This document shows positions 1 to 13,153 of a DNA stretch of 64,000 nucleotides, piece by piece; position 1 is the stretch's first letter, and each line of letters begins with the position of its first letter. The notes below the pieces were generated by a model, which was not told the DNA's origin, made no database searches, and was given only the letters and a program-made list of their open reading frames with translations. Source of the stretch: Dipetalonema caudispina (Eukaryota; Nematoda; Chromadorea; Rhabditida; Onchocercidae); contig JABVXV010000240.1 in NCBI GenBank assembly GCA_013365325.1, positions 1-64,000 of the forward strand, written 5' to 3'. The position numbers and the translations under genes are program-made.

Positions 1-99
<99 letters not shown>

Positions 100-143
100 T
101 ATTATTATTATTATTACTATTATTATTTATTATTATTATTATT
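1..143. repeat. (ATT)n microsatellite at the left edge
   Basis: Near-perfect ATT trinucleotide array that starts at the first base, so its left end is outside the window. It is pure for about 100 bp, then interrupted by ATTT and ACT variants. Confidence 0.97.
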
Positions 144-1432
144 GCATATTAATGATATGATAATGTAGTAATAATAATTCTTGATTATTTTCTTAGTTTT
201 CTTGATTTTATTGATTGAGCTTTTGATATTTTTCTGAATGTATTATAATATTTCTATTCATTCATTGGATCATAAATAAATACTCTTACCATCTTCATTA
301 AAATACTTTGATGTTTGCCCTCTTATTAAGAAAGCTTATAAAAGACATTTCTCATATTTTCATTAGCTATCATTACACATCATAATAACAATTATATTAT
401 TTGAACCAATACTTTAAAATAGAAATTATTTATCGAATATTCCTTCACTTTGAATATTTCAAAATCAATTAATTCCATGTTTTTCTACAAAAAATAAGTA
501 AACGAAAAAACATTATTCAATAGGAAATGTAATAGAAAGAAGAAGGAAGGGAAAAAGAGAAATTTATTTTTTTTTTGACAAAGTGAAAGTTAGCAAATGA
601 ATCTTTTATTAAATATTAAATTTCAATTATCATATTATAAGTCTTATTAAATGCAAAACTGTATTTAAATATATGAATAAAAATTTATGTATAACCAATA
701 GTAGACAGCAGGTTGAGGAAATGAAAAATTAGTTCAAGGATGGAACTGAGTAAATATCGAAATTCAAACCATTAAATTTGAGTCGTCATATTCCTGAGAA
801 TAAACATACTCAAGATACTTTAGTATTACTGTCATCATCAGTTGTAGAAGTACTACAACTATTATGACAATTCACTTAGGTTTGAAGAACATCATCAATG
901 ATAGGATATATATTTGGTGTAAATTTCCCGATCAAACAAACAACAAAACAACCTTCAAACTATCAATGAATTCTATTTCGTTCATTATTTAAAATTTGAA
1001 TTTAAAATTTAAGTAAAAGTTTAAATGAAGAAAAAAATACAGTCATTAATTCACAACTGATAATTTTGAAAGAGAATGATAAAAATATGGAAGAAAAAAA
1101 TTTTCCTTTCATTAAACACAACACAAATTTGTAATTTGAAATGATCGAAATTAACCACTCCATTGTATTATTAAATAATTTCTAAAAAACAACTTTTATA
1201 AAAACAATGATAATTTCAAAAAACTGATGAAATTCTAAACGATAATTCAGGAATAAATTAACAAATTTAAATGATAATTTGGAGAAATTAGTAAATTTTA
1301 AAATTTTTAAAACCTTTTTGTTTTGGTATATTACATATAAAATTGTGATAATAAGAAAATGCAAAATTTGTTGATTAAAAGAAATTTTTTTATTTTTTAA
1401 CAAGAAGAAAAGAAAGTGTAAGAAGAGGAGGG

Positions 1433-1453
1433 TGAGAGAGAGAGAGAGAGAGA
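1433..1453. repeat. (GA)n microsatellite
   Basis: Short GA dinucleotide tract inside a purine-rich stretch on the plus strand. Confidence 0.9.
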
Positions 1454-1780
1454 AATGGAGATAGAGAGAAAAATAGGATGAATAAAATAATGAAAGAAAT
1501 GATTGTTTAAAAAAGGTGAAATTTTCTTCCCTTTTTTTTTTTTTTTTTGAGACGAAAAAAAAAAAAAAAGAATTTTTACAAAAATAATTTCTCATGCTTA
1601 TAAATGGGAAAATTAGAGAGGAAAAAAGATAGAAAAGGATGAAAAAGAGAAGATAAAATGCAAAAAGAGAAAAAAAAATAATAATAATAATAAAGAAATA
1701 TCTTTTGTAAAAATTGTAAAAAATAATATTTTCAATTGAAAAATGTCAAGAATTAGTAAAGATATCGAAAAAGTTAAGAT

Positions 1781-1787
1781 AGAAGAG

Positions 1788-1820
<33 letters not shown>
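1781..1820. repeat. (GA)n microsatellite
   Basis: About 40 bp of GA/AG dinucleotides, the second such tract within 400 bp. Confidence 0.9.
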
Positions 1821-1925
1821 GTATTTGTAGGAGAATGTTGTAAAGAATTAAAGGAATAAAAATATGAAATAGGTGCAAAGTAGTACATGAAAAAAAAAAA
1901 GAATATTCAAGGTAATAATAGGTAG

Positions 1926-2083
1926 AAAAAAAAAAAAAAAAAAAAAAAATAAAGAAAAAGATGTATTATTAGCCAATAAAGGAAATCTAAAATGTAAACC
2001 CCATTGGTTTATATAATATTACTTTCATTCATTTTTCCTCCTTCATTTGCCATCTTTACTTTTTTTTTTTTTTTTTTTTTTTT
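1926..2083. repeat. Long A tract and long T tract in opposite orientation
   Basis: A run of about 24 A near 1926-1949 is followed by a run of about 24 T near 2060-2083. The tracts are complementary and about 110 bp apart. Run lengths of this kind are prone to sequencing error. Confidence 0.9.
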
Positions 2084-2594
2084 AAACAAAAAAATTGAAT
2101 TATTTCATATTATTCTATTAAACATTTTATAATTATCAATTATTTGATCATTCTATAGCTGATTCGTTGTGATAATATTGTTGTTGTAAAATGGCTAAAT
2201 TTGAATGGATCAAAATGAATTTGATAAGAATGGAATGAATGAAATTGAAGCATTGAAGTAGAAGATGAAAAAGATAAGTTAGAAATTTACAATTTTTGAA
2301 AATTCGACAAGCAAAATAATTTTAACATTTCATACTAATTCTACGAGCGGGAATTAATGATGAAAAAGAGATAGGTAAGAAAGATGAGGGCAAAAGAAAG
2401 GAAAACGGAGAGGAAATAAGTAAAATTCGAATAATTTGAGTAAAATAAAATCATAGGAGTGTATTTTAATGAATGGGTAAAATTATGATCAACGAAAAAA
2501 AAAAAAAGAAATCATTGGAAATCTTTGCAGAACAATCACTACCTCGTTGTGGTGTAGGTGGTAGAAATGAAAAGCATAAATATACTGATACAGT

Positions 2595-2736
2595 TATCAT
2601 TATTATTATTATTATTATTGTTATTATCATTATTATTATTATTGCTATTATTATCATTATTATCACTATTATCATTATCATTATTATCACTATTATTGTT
2701 ATTATTATCATTGTTATTATTATTACTCATCACTAA
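2595..2736. repeat. Degenerate (ATT/ATC/GTT)n microsatellite
   Basis: About 140 bp of trinucleotides of the form NTT/NTC, mostly ATT with ATC, GTT, GCT and ACT variants. All frames stay open through it, giving poly-Ile, poly-Leu or poly-Asn pseudo-ORFs on both strands. This is a decayed ATT array, not a gene. Confidence 0.92.
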
Positions 2737-3425
2737 TATTAATATTATTGCTATCATTATGAATATAATGTTTTCTGACATTTTTAATCATATTTAAATG
2801 AAATCGAATTTGTTATGCATAATGTAAAATTTGATACGATTTTGTTGATTTCAGTTAAATTTCATTAATCAATCAATTATAAATGCTATTACTTATAGAT
2901 TTTCAGGTGAATGCTAAACTATGTTGATAGTATAATCTATCAAATCAAATGTATGATTTTGAAGTATTTCCGATGATTTTGTAAAGAAAAAAAAAAAGCA
3001 ATAATAATTGGTTTCTATCGATCTATCGATTGATCTACTGATTCAGTCCAAAATAACGAATGATTGTTTTTAACAGGAGGATGAAATTTGCAAAATACTA
3101 AATATAATCAATCATCTACTCGTTGCCATTTTTGATTACTTCATTCGTAATTATTTATTTCATTCGCTTTCTGTACTTCTATTTCTTTTATTGTGATAGA
3201 AGAGAAAAAAAATAAATAAATAAATTCCTCTTTTTTCTTTTTCCTCTCATTTATTATTTGTAATTTTTTAACTTTTAAAATTTCCAAAATTTTTATCCTA
3301 AACTAATTAAAGGAAAGAAAAAATTATAGTTTAATAAATTGCAAACTGATGGATAATTTTTATTTTTCTTTTCAATCAAATATTCATTCATTACTTGGAT
3401 AGATAACTAAATAAATGAATAAGAA

Positions 3426-3487
3426 AGTAAGTAGGTAAGAGTGTAAATAAGTAAGTAAGTAAGTAAGTAAATAAGTAAATAAGTAAA
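3426..3487. repeat. (GTAA)n tetranucleotide array
   Basis: Imperfect GTAA/GTAAATAA repeats over about 60 bp. Confidence 0.92.
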
Positions 3488-3812
3488 TCTTGCAAAGAAA
3501 ATTAATGGCTATGAATTGGATGCATCATCTTGCAAAATAGCATGTTTATGCTAATCTTTTTACCACTAATTATATTCAGTATTCGAAATGCTTCACATGC
3601 ATAATGCTTTATTCTTTCTTTTTATCAACTCTTTTCTTTCTTCTCATTTTTCTTTTTTTTTTTTTTTCTGTTTTGAACGATGAAATTACAACAAACAATT
3701 TGATTAATCAATTAACTGATACATTGATTATTAAATGATTATTCTGATAATTGCAAACATAAAATATTAATCTGTATATTTAGGAATATTGTAATCGTTC
3801 CCTGTTTATTTT

Positions 3813-3855
3813 ACTGCTATTATTATTATTATTATTATTATTGTTATTGTTATTG
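3813..3855. repeat. (ATT)n/(GTT)n microsatellite
   Basis: Short ATT array grading into GTTATT units. Confidence 0.9.
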
Positions 3856-5292
3856 TTAATGTTATATGGAATTGAAATTAAAAATCAAATAACGATATCA
3901 TTAGATATTCATCAAACTAATTGGTTTCTTCCTCAAAAGAGCAATGGCACTTTCTTACTTTGTCATCTTTAGCATAGTAACAACCGTTATAGCTTTTCCT
4001 CATTCTTTCGTTACTAAGAGGAATGATCCCCTGGATAATTGCAAATTAAATTTGCATTGATCTTGGAAAGCTTCTTCAAACGACCATTAAAATGAATGAC
4101 AAAATTTCTTTTTATCCAAATATTCGACAATATCACATAAACAATATATGCATTTAAGCTGATATGCAAAATAGCAGGATAAACAATGCAGGAGGATATG
4201 CATGCAAGAGATGATATTATCTTCCATAATACACATTCTTATCTTAATTTTTAACAAAATTATCATTATTATTAGCATAAATAGCAACATATCATTTATC
4301 ATACTACATTCAATTGATTTATTATTAGAATTAACTTTTACCATTATCAACAGTTTTCATCTTTCAAAAATGTATCACCATAATACATGATTATTTATTT
4401 CTCAATTATGATTTCATGATATGATAAATACAGCAATGAGGAAATGAATTATTACTCCAGTAAAGTAGTATAATTCATGCAGAACAAATTTATATCATTA
4501 TGATATAAATTTTTAGAATGAATTCTTTAATATTTTTATTAATTTTTATAATATTTATTATGAAAATAAAAAATTAGAAATCATAGGAATAAAATGAATG
4601 ATAAGAAAAATGTTGAAAATGAATATGAAATAAGAAATTAGAAATAAGAAATATAAAGGAATAAAGCTAAAAAAAAAAAAAAAAAGAAAAAAACTCATTC
4701 CATAATTGATTGTATTTAATATAATTTAATAAATGAAATGAATAATTTATTTCGATATAAATTTGTAACATTTTCATAATCAAAATAATGAATGAAAATT
4801 TTTTCTATTTTTTATTTTTTTTTCTGTGAATAAAACTTAAAAAAAAAAAAAAAATTGGAAAGAAGTATTAAATTTATTAATGGATAAAAACTTATGGCAT
4901 ATCATTCGAAGATTGCAACTTTTGAAGTGAAAAAAAGAAAAATCATTGTTATTTATCATGTTATTTAGTGAGTTTAATTAATTAGTTTGATTGATTAGCT
5001 AATAAACTAGTTAAACTATGAATTAACTAATTTAGACAAATTATTTTTAGATAAAATGAATAATAAAATTTTTAATTTTCATTTAATTAATGTGATGAAA
5101 GAATGCTAAAATAAAAAAAAAGAATAAAAATAATTAATTATATTCTATAAAACTTAAATATCAATGAATGATATTCTTTTTAAGCTTCTTCTTTCTTTTT
5201 TTCTTTGAATTAAAAATCTCTTAATGGTTCATACATTAATGAAAAAAAAAAAGAAGAAAGTGATGACTACTTTTTTTGTATGCGATTATAAC

Positions 5293-5372
5293 ATTCATTC
5301 ATTCATTTACTCATTCATTCATTCATTCATTTCATTTCATTTCATTTCATTTCATTTCATTCATTCATTTAT
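5293..5372. repeat. Compound (ATTC)n and (TTTCA)n repeat
   Basis: ATTC tetranucleotides flank about seven copies of the pentanucleotide TTTCA, then ATTC resumes. The period change from 4 to 5 and back suggests slippage from a one-base insertion. Confidence 0.93.
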
Positions 5373-8300
5373 TCCATTCTTTCAGACAAACTAACAATGA
5401 ATGATATGAAATCTTTGAGACAAGCGAATAAATCAATGCCATGAAAATAATAATAGTAATAGTAATATTTAACAATTATGCTTCAATGAACATACACACT
5501 TAAGGTGACTAATCTGAACACGTGTCCACTAATAACTATCCCTAAATTACTTTCAAATGATGATGATGATGACCTTAGTTGTGACCTTTCGTAAATTTTT
5601 TCCCTCATCAAAAAAAGAAAAAAAAGTATCGTTTTCTCTATTTTTTTTTTTCTCTTTTATACTTTAGAACAAAAAGAAAAAAGAAAAGCCGACAAGAAAA
5701 AAAGAAAGAAAAAAAAAAGAAAGAGAAAAAGAATATAATTAATTAATTAAATAGGGAAGTTCTTTTTTTTTTTTTAGTGAAATAAATAAATAATATAATA
5801 TGAAAAAAAAATTTATAGCATAAATAACAAATTAATTTTTCGTTTTGTTAGTTTACATAGAAAGATATTATAATTTGGAATAAATATTTTTAAAAGATAA
5901 TTGTAAATGATATAATGAAGCTATTTTTGCAACATATTATCATCATTTTATTTCAAATAATCATTTGCATATTTTTAAAAGTTAATTTTTTCAATAATTT
6001 TATTTTTTAAATTAACATCATCGATATTTATGCTAAATCAAAAAAAAAGAAAAAAAATTTGCTATCTCTGTCAAAAATTTCATCATTCAAAATATTTGAA
6101 ATTAAAATAAACAAATTGGAATAAATTAACAATTGATGGAAAAACTATTTAATATTGATGAAATGTAATAATTTCCCTACCATATTACTATCCTTTTTTT
6201 TTTTTTCTCTTGCTCTTCATTTATAAAATATACAAATAAATAAGCAATTAAGCAAATAAGTAAATTAATTAAATAAACAGTTTAATATCAATAAAATAGG
6301 ATAATTTTCATCCATATTAATTACAATCCATTCTTCTTCCACTTGTTACTTATAGAATAAGTAAATAAATAAAACAAAATAAATGAAATGAATGAATATG
6401 CAGTAGAAATAAAAGCCCAAAAATTGGAACTTAAATTTGAAATACTCTTTAAAATTTACCATTTAAAAAATTGATTTTGATGATGATAGCTGTATTATTT
6501 ATGATTAACCCATTATAATTGAAAATAATCCTTATGCGATAATATCAAGAAAATGATTGTATCCAAAATTCAATATGATTGCCAAAAGTAAACGCTTAAG
6601 GCAATGCAAGTTTATACTAATACAAATTTCCAATCTTATAGAATAATTTTTTGGAAAAATTTATTGTAATGGGATAATCATACTCTCCATTTATAGCAAT
6701 CAATTTTTGGGATTAAAATGATTATAATTTAAAAATTAATCGATAATAACTTCGATGATATCAAATAATATTATCATATCATATACATACATATATCTCA
6801 AATAAATTAGAAAGCAGATAATATAAATAATATTCCAATAATGTTTTCTTCCATCTTTCTTTCTTTTTTTTTTTTTTTTTATTTTATGGTATTTTAATTT
6901 AATATGAAAGTTTATATTTGGCAACAGCTTATTTGATGAATTCCACTATCAGTTACTTTTTAAATTGTTGTTGAGATTTTACTTTCGCCATGATACACTC
7001 ACTTTTGGAAAGAATTTTTTCCCATTATTTACTTAACAAAGTTTCGTATTCATAATACTTCCAACCATTTCATCGCTTGTTTATGCTGTATATTTTTATG
7101 CAACATTTCCATATTCAGTACTCCATGTAATAATCCATCCGATATGTAGGCAGGAAACAGTAGCTTCAGCTGTATGACGTAGTTTCAGCAGTATGACTCT
7201 ATTTATCTGTATGTTCGAAATTTTCAAACCATAAATATTATCATCAATTAGTAAATGTTAACCGTTGTTGTCATGATTACTGTTATGCGTATTTACTTCA
7301 AACATTTTATAATTCCATTTAAAAATTGATAAGAAAAAAAAAAAAAAAAAAACCATTTTGTATGAACAAAAATTCGTTTGTTTTTAGAGACAACACAAAA
7401 TATAACAAGTATAAAATGCCACATTGAGAGAAAAAGAAAAAACACTTGAGAAGAAAGAAAAGGAAAGTTTCAAAAAAAAAAAAAAAAAAACAAATGATAA
7501 AGCAAAACAAAAATATTTTAATTCAGTCTAAAAAAAGAAAAAAAGAATCAACGGTAAACATGATGGAGCTTATTAGGAAAAACAAGCCAAAAGAAGAGAA
7601 TGAAGGAAATAATTATATTCAAAATATTAATAACCCAATAACTTCTTATCTTTCTTTTCTTTTTCGCATAAATACAATAATTTTTTATTTCTTAGTATAA
7701 GCAAACTTTTGAGACATTTTCGGGAAAGCTCTTTGATAAATTTACAACTAAAATATTAGTTAACTAGAAATTTTTGCGAAACAACAATTAAATGCATGAA
7801 AGATGGTCGCTAATTTTTGCAATTAATGATATTTTCTCTCTTTTTTTCAATCAGTCTTTTTGCAACTGCACTAAATAATAACGTACACACACGCATACAC
7901 GCACACACTCACGCGTGTAACATTAACCGATATCACAGTATAACCCAAATTTTTTTTTTTTAAAAAGAAGTAAGAAATAAGAAATGAAAATGAAGAGAGT
8001 ATTGAAAAAAGAAAAGAAAAAGAAACAAGAAGCAAAAGAGCTTATCTTTTTGCAGGATAAAAGATGGGAAAAAGGAAGAGGAACGAATTTTATCAGATGG
8101 AAAAAGAAACAAAGAAAAAAAATTCTTATTTATAATGCTGATGAACATAGTAGTAATCGTCAAAATATTATCAACTATTTGAAAATTAGAAATTGAAATT
8201 TGTACAAAACCAGGCATTCCAATAATGAACAAAAATTTTGACGGAAGCAATTTGAAAATGACTCAAAAATTTACAATTTAAAGACACGAAATTAATTAAT

Positions 8301-8968
8301 CATTCACATTATTAATTGACTAAGAGTCAATTAATTCATCAGCTAAACGGTAAAACGGTTTGATAGAGCAAATTGACAACGGAAAAAAACAAACGGTTAC
8401 ATAATCATATAAAAGCAATTCAAACTTTATCCCATTCGTTTATTTCCTATAATTTATCCTATATCCTCCATTTATTATATATTGAAAACCATAAACGATC
8501 ATAATCACTATAGTATTTCCTATCATTTCAACTATTACTAGCGAGAAAAAAAAAACGATAAAGACCGTCCAACATGCAGCCCTATGCTACAGTCCAAATA
8601 TTCCCACAAATTATGTTACTGCAAATGACGACCCTATCAATTACCAAATGAAACTATGAGTAAAATTCAGTACATATATCCACATAAAACATTCTAGAAT
8701 TGAGGTGCTAAAAGTTGTTTGATGAAAGCATCATATCTTACGACATGTAATACCCGAATAATGTAATGAACCCATTTTAATAATGTAATGAATCTATTTT
8801 ATAACCTTGTACAGTAGCAACAATATATTCACCCCTTATCACCATCTTTTCCAAACGGTATCCTTTCATTTTAACAAATATCGAAAATTTGAACTGATGC
8901 TTCCATCATCAAACCGGCTTCTCTTCTCTTCGAAGAAAAATGAAAATGCTCTAACAAATCCAAATAAA

Positions 8969-8970
<2 letters not shown>

Positions 8971-9007
<37 letters not shown>

Positions 9008-9054
9008 ATACACACACATACACACGTGCACTACACGCGTACAGATAGACACAC
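8971..9054. repeat. (CA)n microsatellite
   Basis: About 15 uninterrupted CA units followed by CATA/CACA variants. The frames through it give His/Thr repeats on plus and Val/Cys repeats on minus, which are not genes. Confidence 0.95.
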
Positions 9055-10437
9055 ACGTTCATACATATCAAAATGGAGGCAGCCACAATATATGAAAAAC
9101 ATACGAAATTATTATAAAAAAAAAAAACGAAAAAATTATAGCGAAATGTAAAAAAAAAGCTAAGAAAATTATACATATATATATACTGACAAAAATATTT
9201 AAACATCATCCTTTCATTTCATGTACGAATATTAGACGTAACGTACGCCAATGCTCCATTATATACATATACAAGCACATACTGAACATTGACTTGACTC
9301 TTTTTTCCCATGCACCTTCATTCTTAATAAAACAGAAGTAAAAAAGTGCTAGCATTTCCTCAAACTGTTACTGTTTCTTTAAGCTAAATCAATAGCAGCA
9401 AATAGTACTAATAACAGTAATATTGATCGTAACTGTAGTAATAACAACGGTTTACTGATAAAAACGACATCTCCATGGATAGTAACGCACTGACAACAAT
9501 ATTAGAAAAATTTCTTCTTCAGGCACCAAACGGCAATAAAATACAAGTATAATTTGTTCAAAATTATGCGCGAGCTATCTTTTCTTCATATTACCCGTAA
9601 ACTTACCACCCATTATCATTTATTATCAGCAATATCATTATATTTTCTAGTCAACTTAAGCAAATATTCCAAAACTTGTACCACATTATTAAAATCGACT
9701 TCTACGAATCTCTTCTTTCTGCTCCACCTCTCTCACCTACTGCCGCTGTAACTATACAAAACATTAGAAGCCTAGACAAAAAACGAAAAAAAAACTGCAA
9801 AAGAAAAAAGCATGAGTACGGCATGCTGTCATAATAATTCATTTGGACTATATTTAATTTCGAAATTTTACGGTAAACTTTTTGGATCAAACTGTTGAAA
9901 TCGAATAAGAGAAGTAAACAAAAATGAGGATTAATTGTAGTAACAGTAAATATAAGCTCAGATCATTAGATTGACATTCCTTTCACTGCGTGAAACATAT
10001 AAGAATGCAGCCTGCATGGGCATAATAAATTATACATAGCAGTAAGACAAATAAAACAACAACCAACAATTATAAGAGCTAAACAACAAAATGAGCCGTC
10101 ATCGAAAAAGGATCACCCGCTTTGGCAGCACTATGTGTCAAAGAAACAAAGAAAACAAACAAAGTGGCAAACAAGGGTGCAACCGGACAGACAAACACGT
10201 ATATTAAAACACCGTCAACAACTGGGCATGCTCAACTTAACAGGACTTACTTTCTCGAAATATTGAATTTGAAAATTTTATACTGAGCAGAATGCAAAAA
10301 ACAACTCTTACCTTCTCTTTTTCTTGTTATTCCCCGAACCAAAGAAGGGTTCCGAAAATATTTTGCTGTGAGCACATTATTTGTTTCTCTAACCAACAAA
10401 ACAACAAGAAAAAAAGAATAACGATTATTGCATTGTG

Positions 10438-13153
10438 TTATCTGTATGGTTGCTGATCTTGGTTAACTGCCCCTTGCTGCATTTGTTGTACACCAGGCTG
10501 CGCCGCACCAGGCTGCATCATTGGCGATTGAGTGACGTTGCTCACGGATGGTGAACGTCCAATAGGCGGTGAACGAACCTGAAATAACATCTCCAAATTA
10601 TACGCATGTAATTTGCATAATTACGAGTAAATTACTACATATATATATATATATATATATACACATTTACGTGAAATCTGAAAATATCATAAAAATCCGC
10701 AGAATCCAACCAAACACTAAATTACACTAAAAATGCAGCAACTCCTCCTCCCAATCCATCAAAAAAGAAAGTAAATTGAAATTTATTCATATATTGCTTC
10801 CCCACTACTTTATCCTGTAGACAAGCCATATTGTAAAAGATGATACGAATAGACCACCTGATTGAACTGAGACTGCATAGCCGGGCTAACAGGTTGCGGG
10901 TTCCGCTGGAACTGTTGCTGCCACTGTGGTTGTGTCATTGCAGTACCGGCCATTTGACCCTGTGAACTCATCGATGCATACTGACCACCGGGTCCGCGGG
11001 GTTGCTGTTGGCCACTTTGTGATACCTGCGGTTGCTGCTGTTGATAATATTGTTGCTGTGAAACTGTCCCTTGTTGCCATTGTCCACTTTGTTGAGTTAC
11101 CATCTAAACATCATAAAGGAACAGCGGTTAAGCAACAGCACCAAATTAATCAAATATATATAGACATGGCTCTTGTAGTTTCTTTATTTCTAACAATTCA
11201 ACAGTAACTACGGTTGTAAATGAAACGAGAAATACAGGTAAATACAATTTTTTCTTAAATAATCTGAAACAATTAATATGCCAGCATCACTTCCCCCAAT
11301 TTCCCTTCAGCATGACAACTGAAATTGGAAAATTACTTGAGGTTGCCTTATTATTCCCTGTTGTTGTTGTTGTTGTTGTTGTTGCTGTTGTTGCTGCTGT
11401 ATGGCACTAAGCTGTTGCTGATTTAAGCTTTGTGGGATCTGAATGTTTATTTATAACTGCAGAAAGCGGAAAGACACAATCGACATTTTCTTCATGATCA
11501 GTAGGAATTATGTTAATTAATTAAGAATTCTGGAACTCACATCTCCACCACTCCTTTCATTATTCGTCATTTTGATAAATGCGGCAAAAAGATGAGGCAT
11601 TTTCTTCAAGTCATTCAATACTTTATCTTTATCTTCCGCTCGTTCTGCATTTTTAAACCTCGTTAATATTGCTTGCACCTGAGGATCTTGCTGTAACGCA
11701 GTACGATCGATTGGCTGCCCAGTATAAACTTTCGCTAAAAATAATGGAAATAATTCCAAACTACAAAATCCTTGGGAAATTCTAAGAATTCTAAACTTTT
11801 CAAAGGAAATACTATGAAGTTAAGAGGGATGAGAATAAAGGAAAAAATTCTAAAAAAACCTCGTAAATTCTGCATTCCCTGTTGCATTATTGGCTGTGAT
11901 GGTGAATTCTGTGGCATGGACTGTCCAAGCATCATTGGTTGTCCAGCATTACCTCCGTAGCTAGAGGATGGTCCTGCAGTGCCGGACATACCGTAGGCGT
12001 TTTGCTGCGCAGCACTACGTCCATACGGTGGAGGATTCATCGGCTGCTGAGCATGTTGCATTTGTCCAACCATTCCAGGCCTTTGCATCCCACCCATTTG
12101 TGATGTCTAACATTAAGGAAAACTGATTAGTTTATATGAATTATATCAACGTTCTATTTCTTTTTTCCCCTCCCCTAAACTATTCAATCAAACTGAATTT
12201 ACTCGCCGACATTCCTTTTTTACATATTTTTGTTTTTTGAAATATGTGAAAAAAGAAAAAAAAAAAAAAAAAATGAACAGACCATATTCATGCGTACGCC
12301 TTGTTGATGTGGAGCTTGTTGTTGCTGAACTTGTGATATCGTATGGCTTTGCTGCATTGTTGTCGGTACGGCCATCATATGTATTTGTGAACTGCCCTGT
12401 ACAGCACCACCTGCAGTAACATAATATACCGTTACATCATTAGGCTAATAACAATAATCAACAGCATGCAAGCATTCATCTCTAAATAACTACGATAATG
12501 TAACATAATAACTTATTACTGAAAGGCACTACAAGATTATCATTTGTCCTGCTTATTGATACATTTAATCCGAACTTTTACTAAATCCATTACTGTCGGC
12601 TCCGTCAGTGAGTCGACGGAGAATGATACGGTTCAAAATAACGGTTGCCACTTATCGCTTCAATGCGTTGTGATACATGTTAGGACATAAGAAAGCTTCA
12701 ACGTATTTGGTACGAAGAAATGGATATACTATAAGTTCAGTCAAACTGCCAGTAGTTATCATTAACCAACAATTTTCCCATAGTGCACTGAGCATTTTAA
12801 AAATGCACTAGGACTGTCTAAGATGTTTCCTTGGGCAATATTATGTAACTATGTCCATCTGAAAGGATGTCGTCAACAAATCAGGGATAGTAATGACTAA
12901 CTTTAATCAAATATTAATCCTAATTCTAACTTTCTTACGATCACTGCCTAACCTTTTCCATGCGCCTGGTACTGATGTGGCTGTAGTTGTTGCATTTGTG
13001 CCATTTGCTGTTGGCCAGATGGCATCACGCCCTGTGGTTGTCCCATCTGCATATGCTGCATATGCGTCATACCTGTACCCTGATAAGTTTGCATTGCTCC
13101 AGCACCATGATGAGTCGTCACTGTTTGGGATATATTCATTGCACCAGTCGGCC
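10438..13153 (-). other. cbp-1: cbp-1 exons 33-39: Gln/Met-rich C-terminal region with NCBD-like segment
   Basis: Exons 12953-13153, 12283-12410, 11860-12106, 11541-11734, 11337-11438, 10858-11103 and 10438-10578. Exon 36 (11541-11734) contains [16 protein letters not shown] and, after a short gap, [17 protein letters not shown], which aligns with the nuclear coactivator binding domain of CBP/p300. Exon 37 encodes 14 consecutive Gln at 11358-11399. The protein ends shortly after a VRSP motif, without the longer vertebrate tail. Confidence 0.9.

Larger units (their letters stand above)
144..10437. other. AT-rich intergenic desert, no supported gene
   Basis: About 10 kb dominated by A/T homopolymers and simple repeats. 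The open frames here are low-complexity products of those repeats, rich in Lys, Phe, Ile, Asn or Leu, with no recognisable domain and no splice-linked continuation. From about 8300 rightwards the sequence is less homopolymeric; the last part (roughly 9.6-10.4 kb) probably belongs to the cbp-1 3' UTR, although I could not fix a poly(A) site. No RNA gene was recognised. Confidence 0.7.

Noticed and set aside
1182..1888. Two minus-strand frames rich in Phe, Leu and Ser
   Set aside because: Product of A homopolymers and GA arrays; no conserved motif.
2466..2797. Overlapping open frames on both strands rich in Ile, Leu or Asn
   Set aside because: They are translations of the ATT/ATC microsatellite in different frames, with no domain or splice continuation.
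8807..9209. Frames across the CA repeat that look like a His/Thr or Val/Cys protein
   Set aside because: The central part is only the dinucleotide repeat and the flanks match nothing recognisable.
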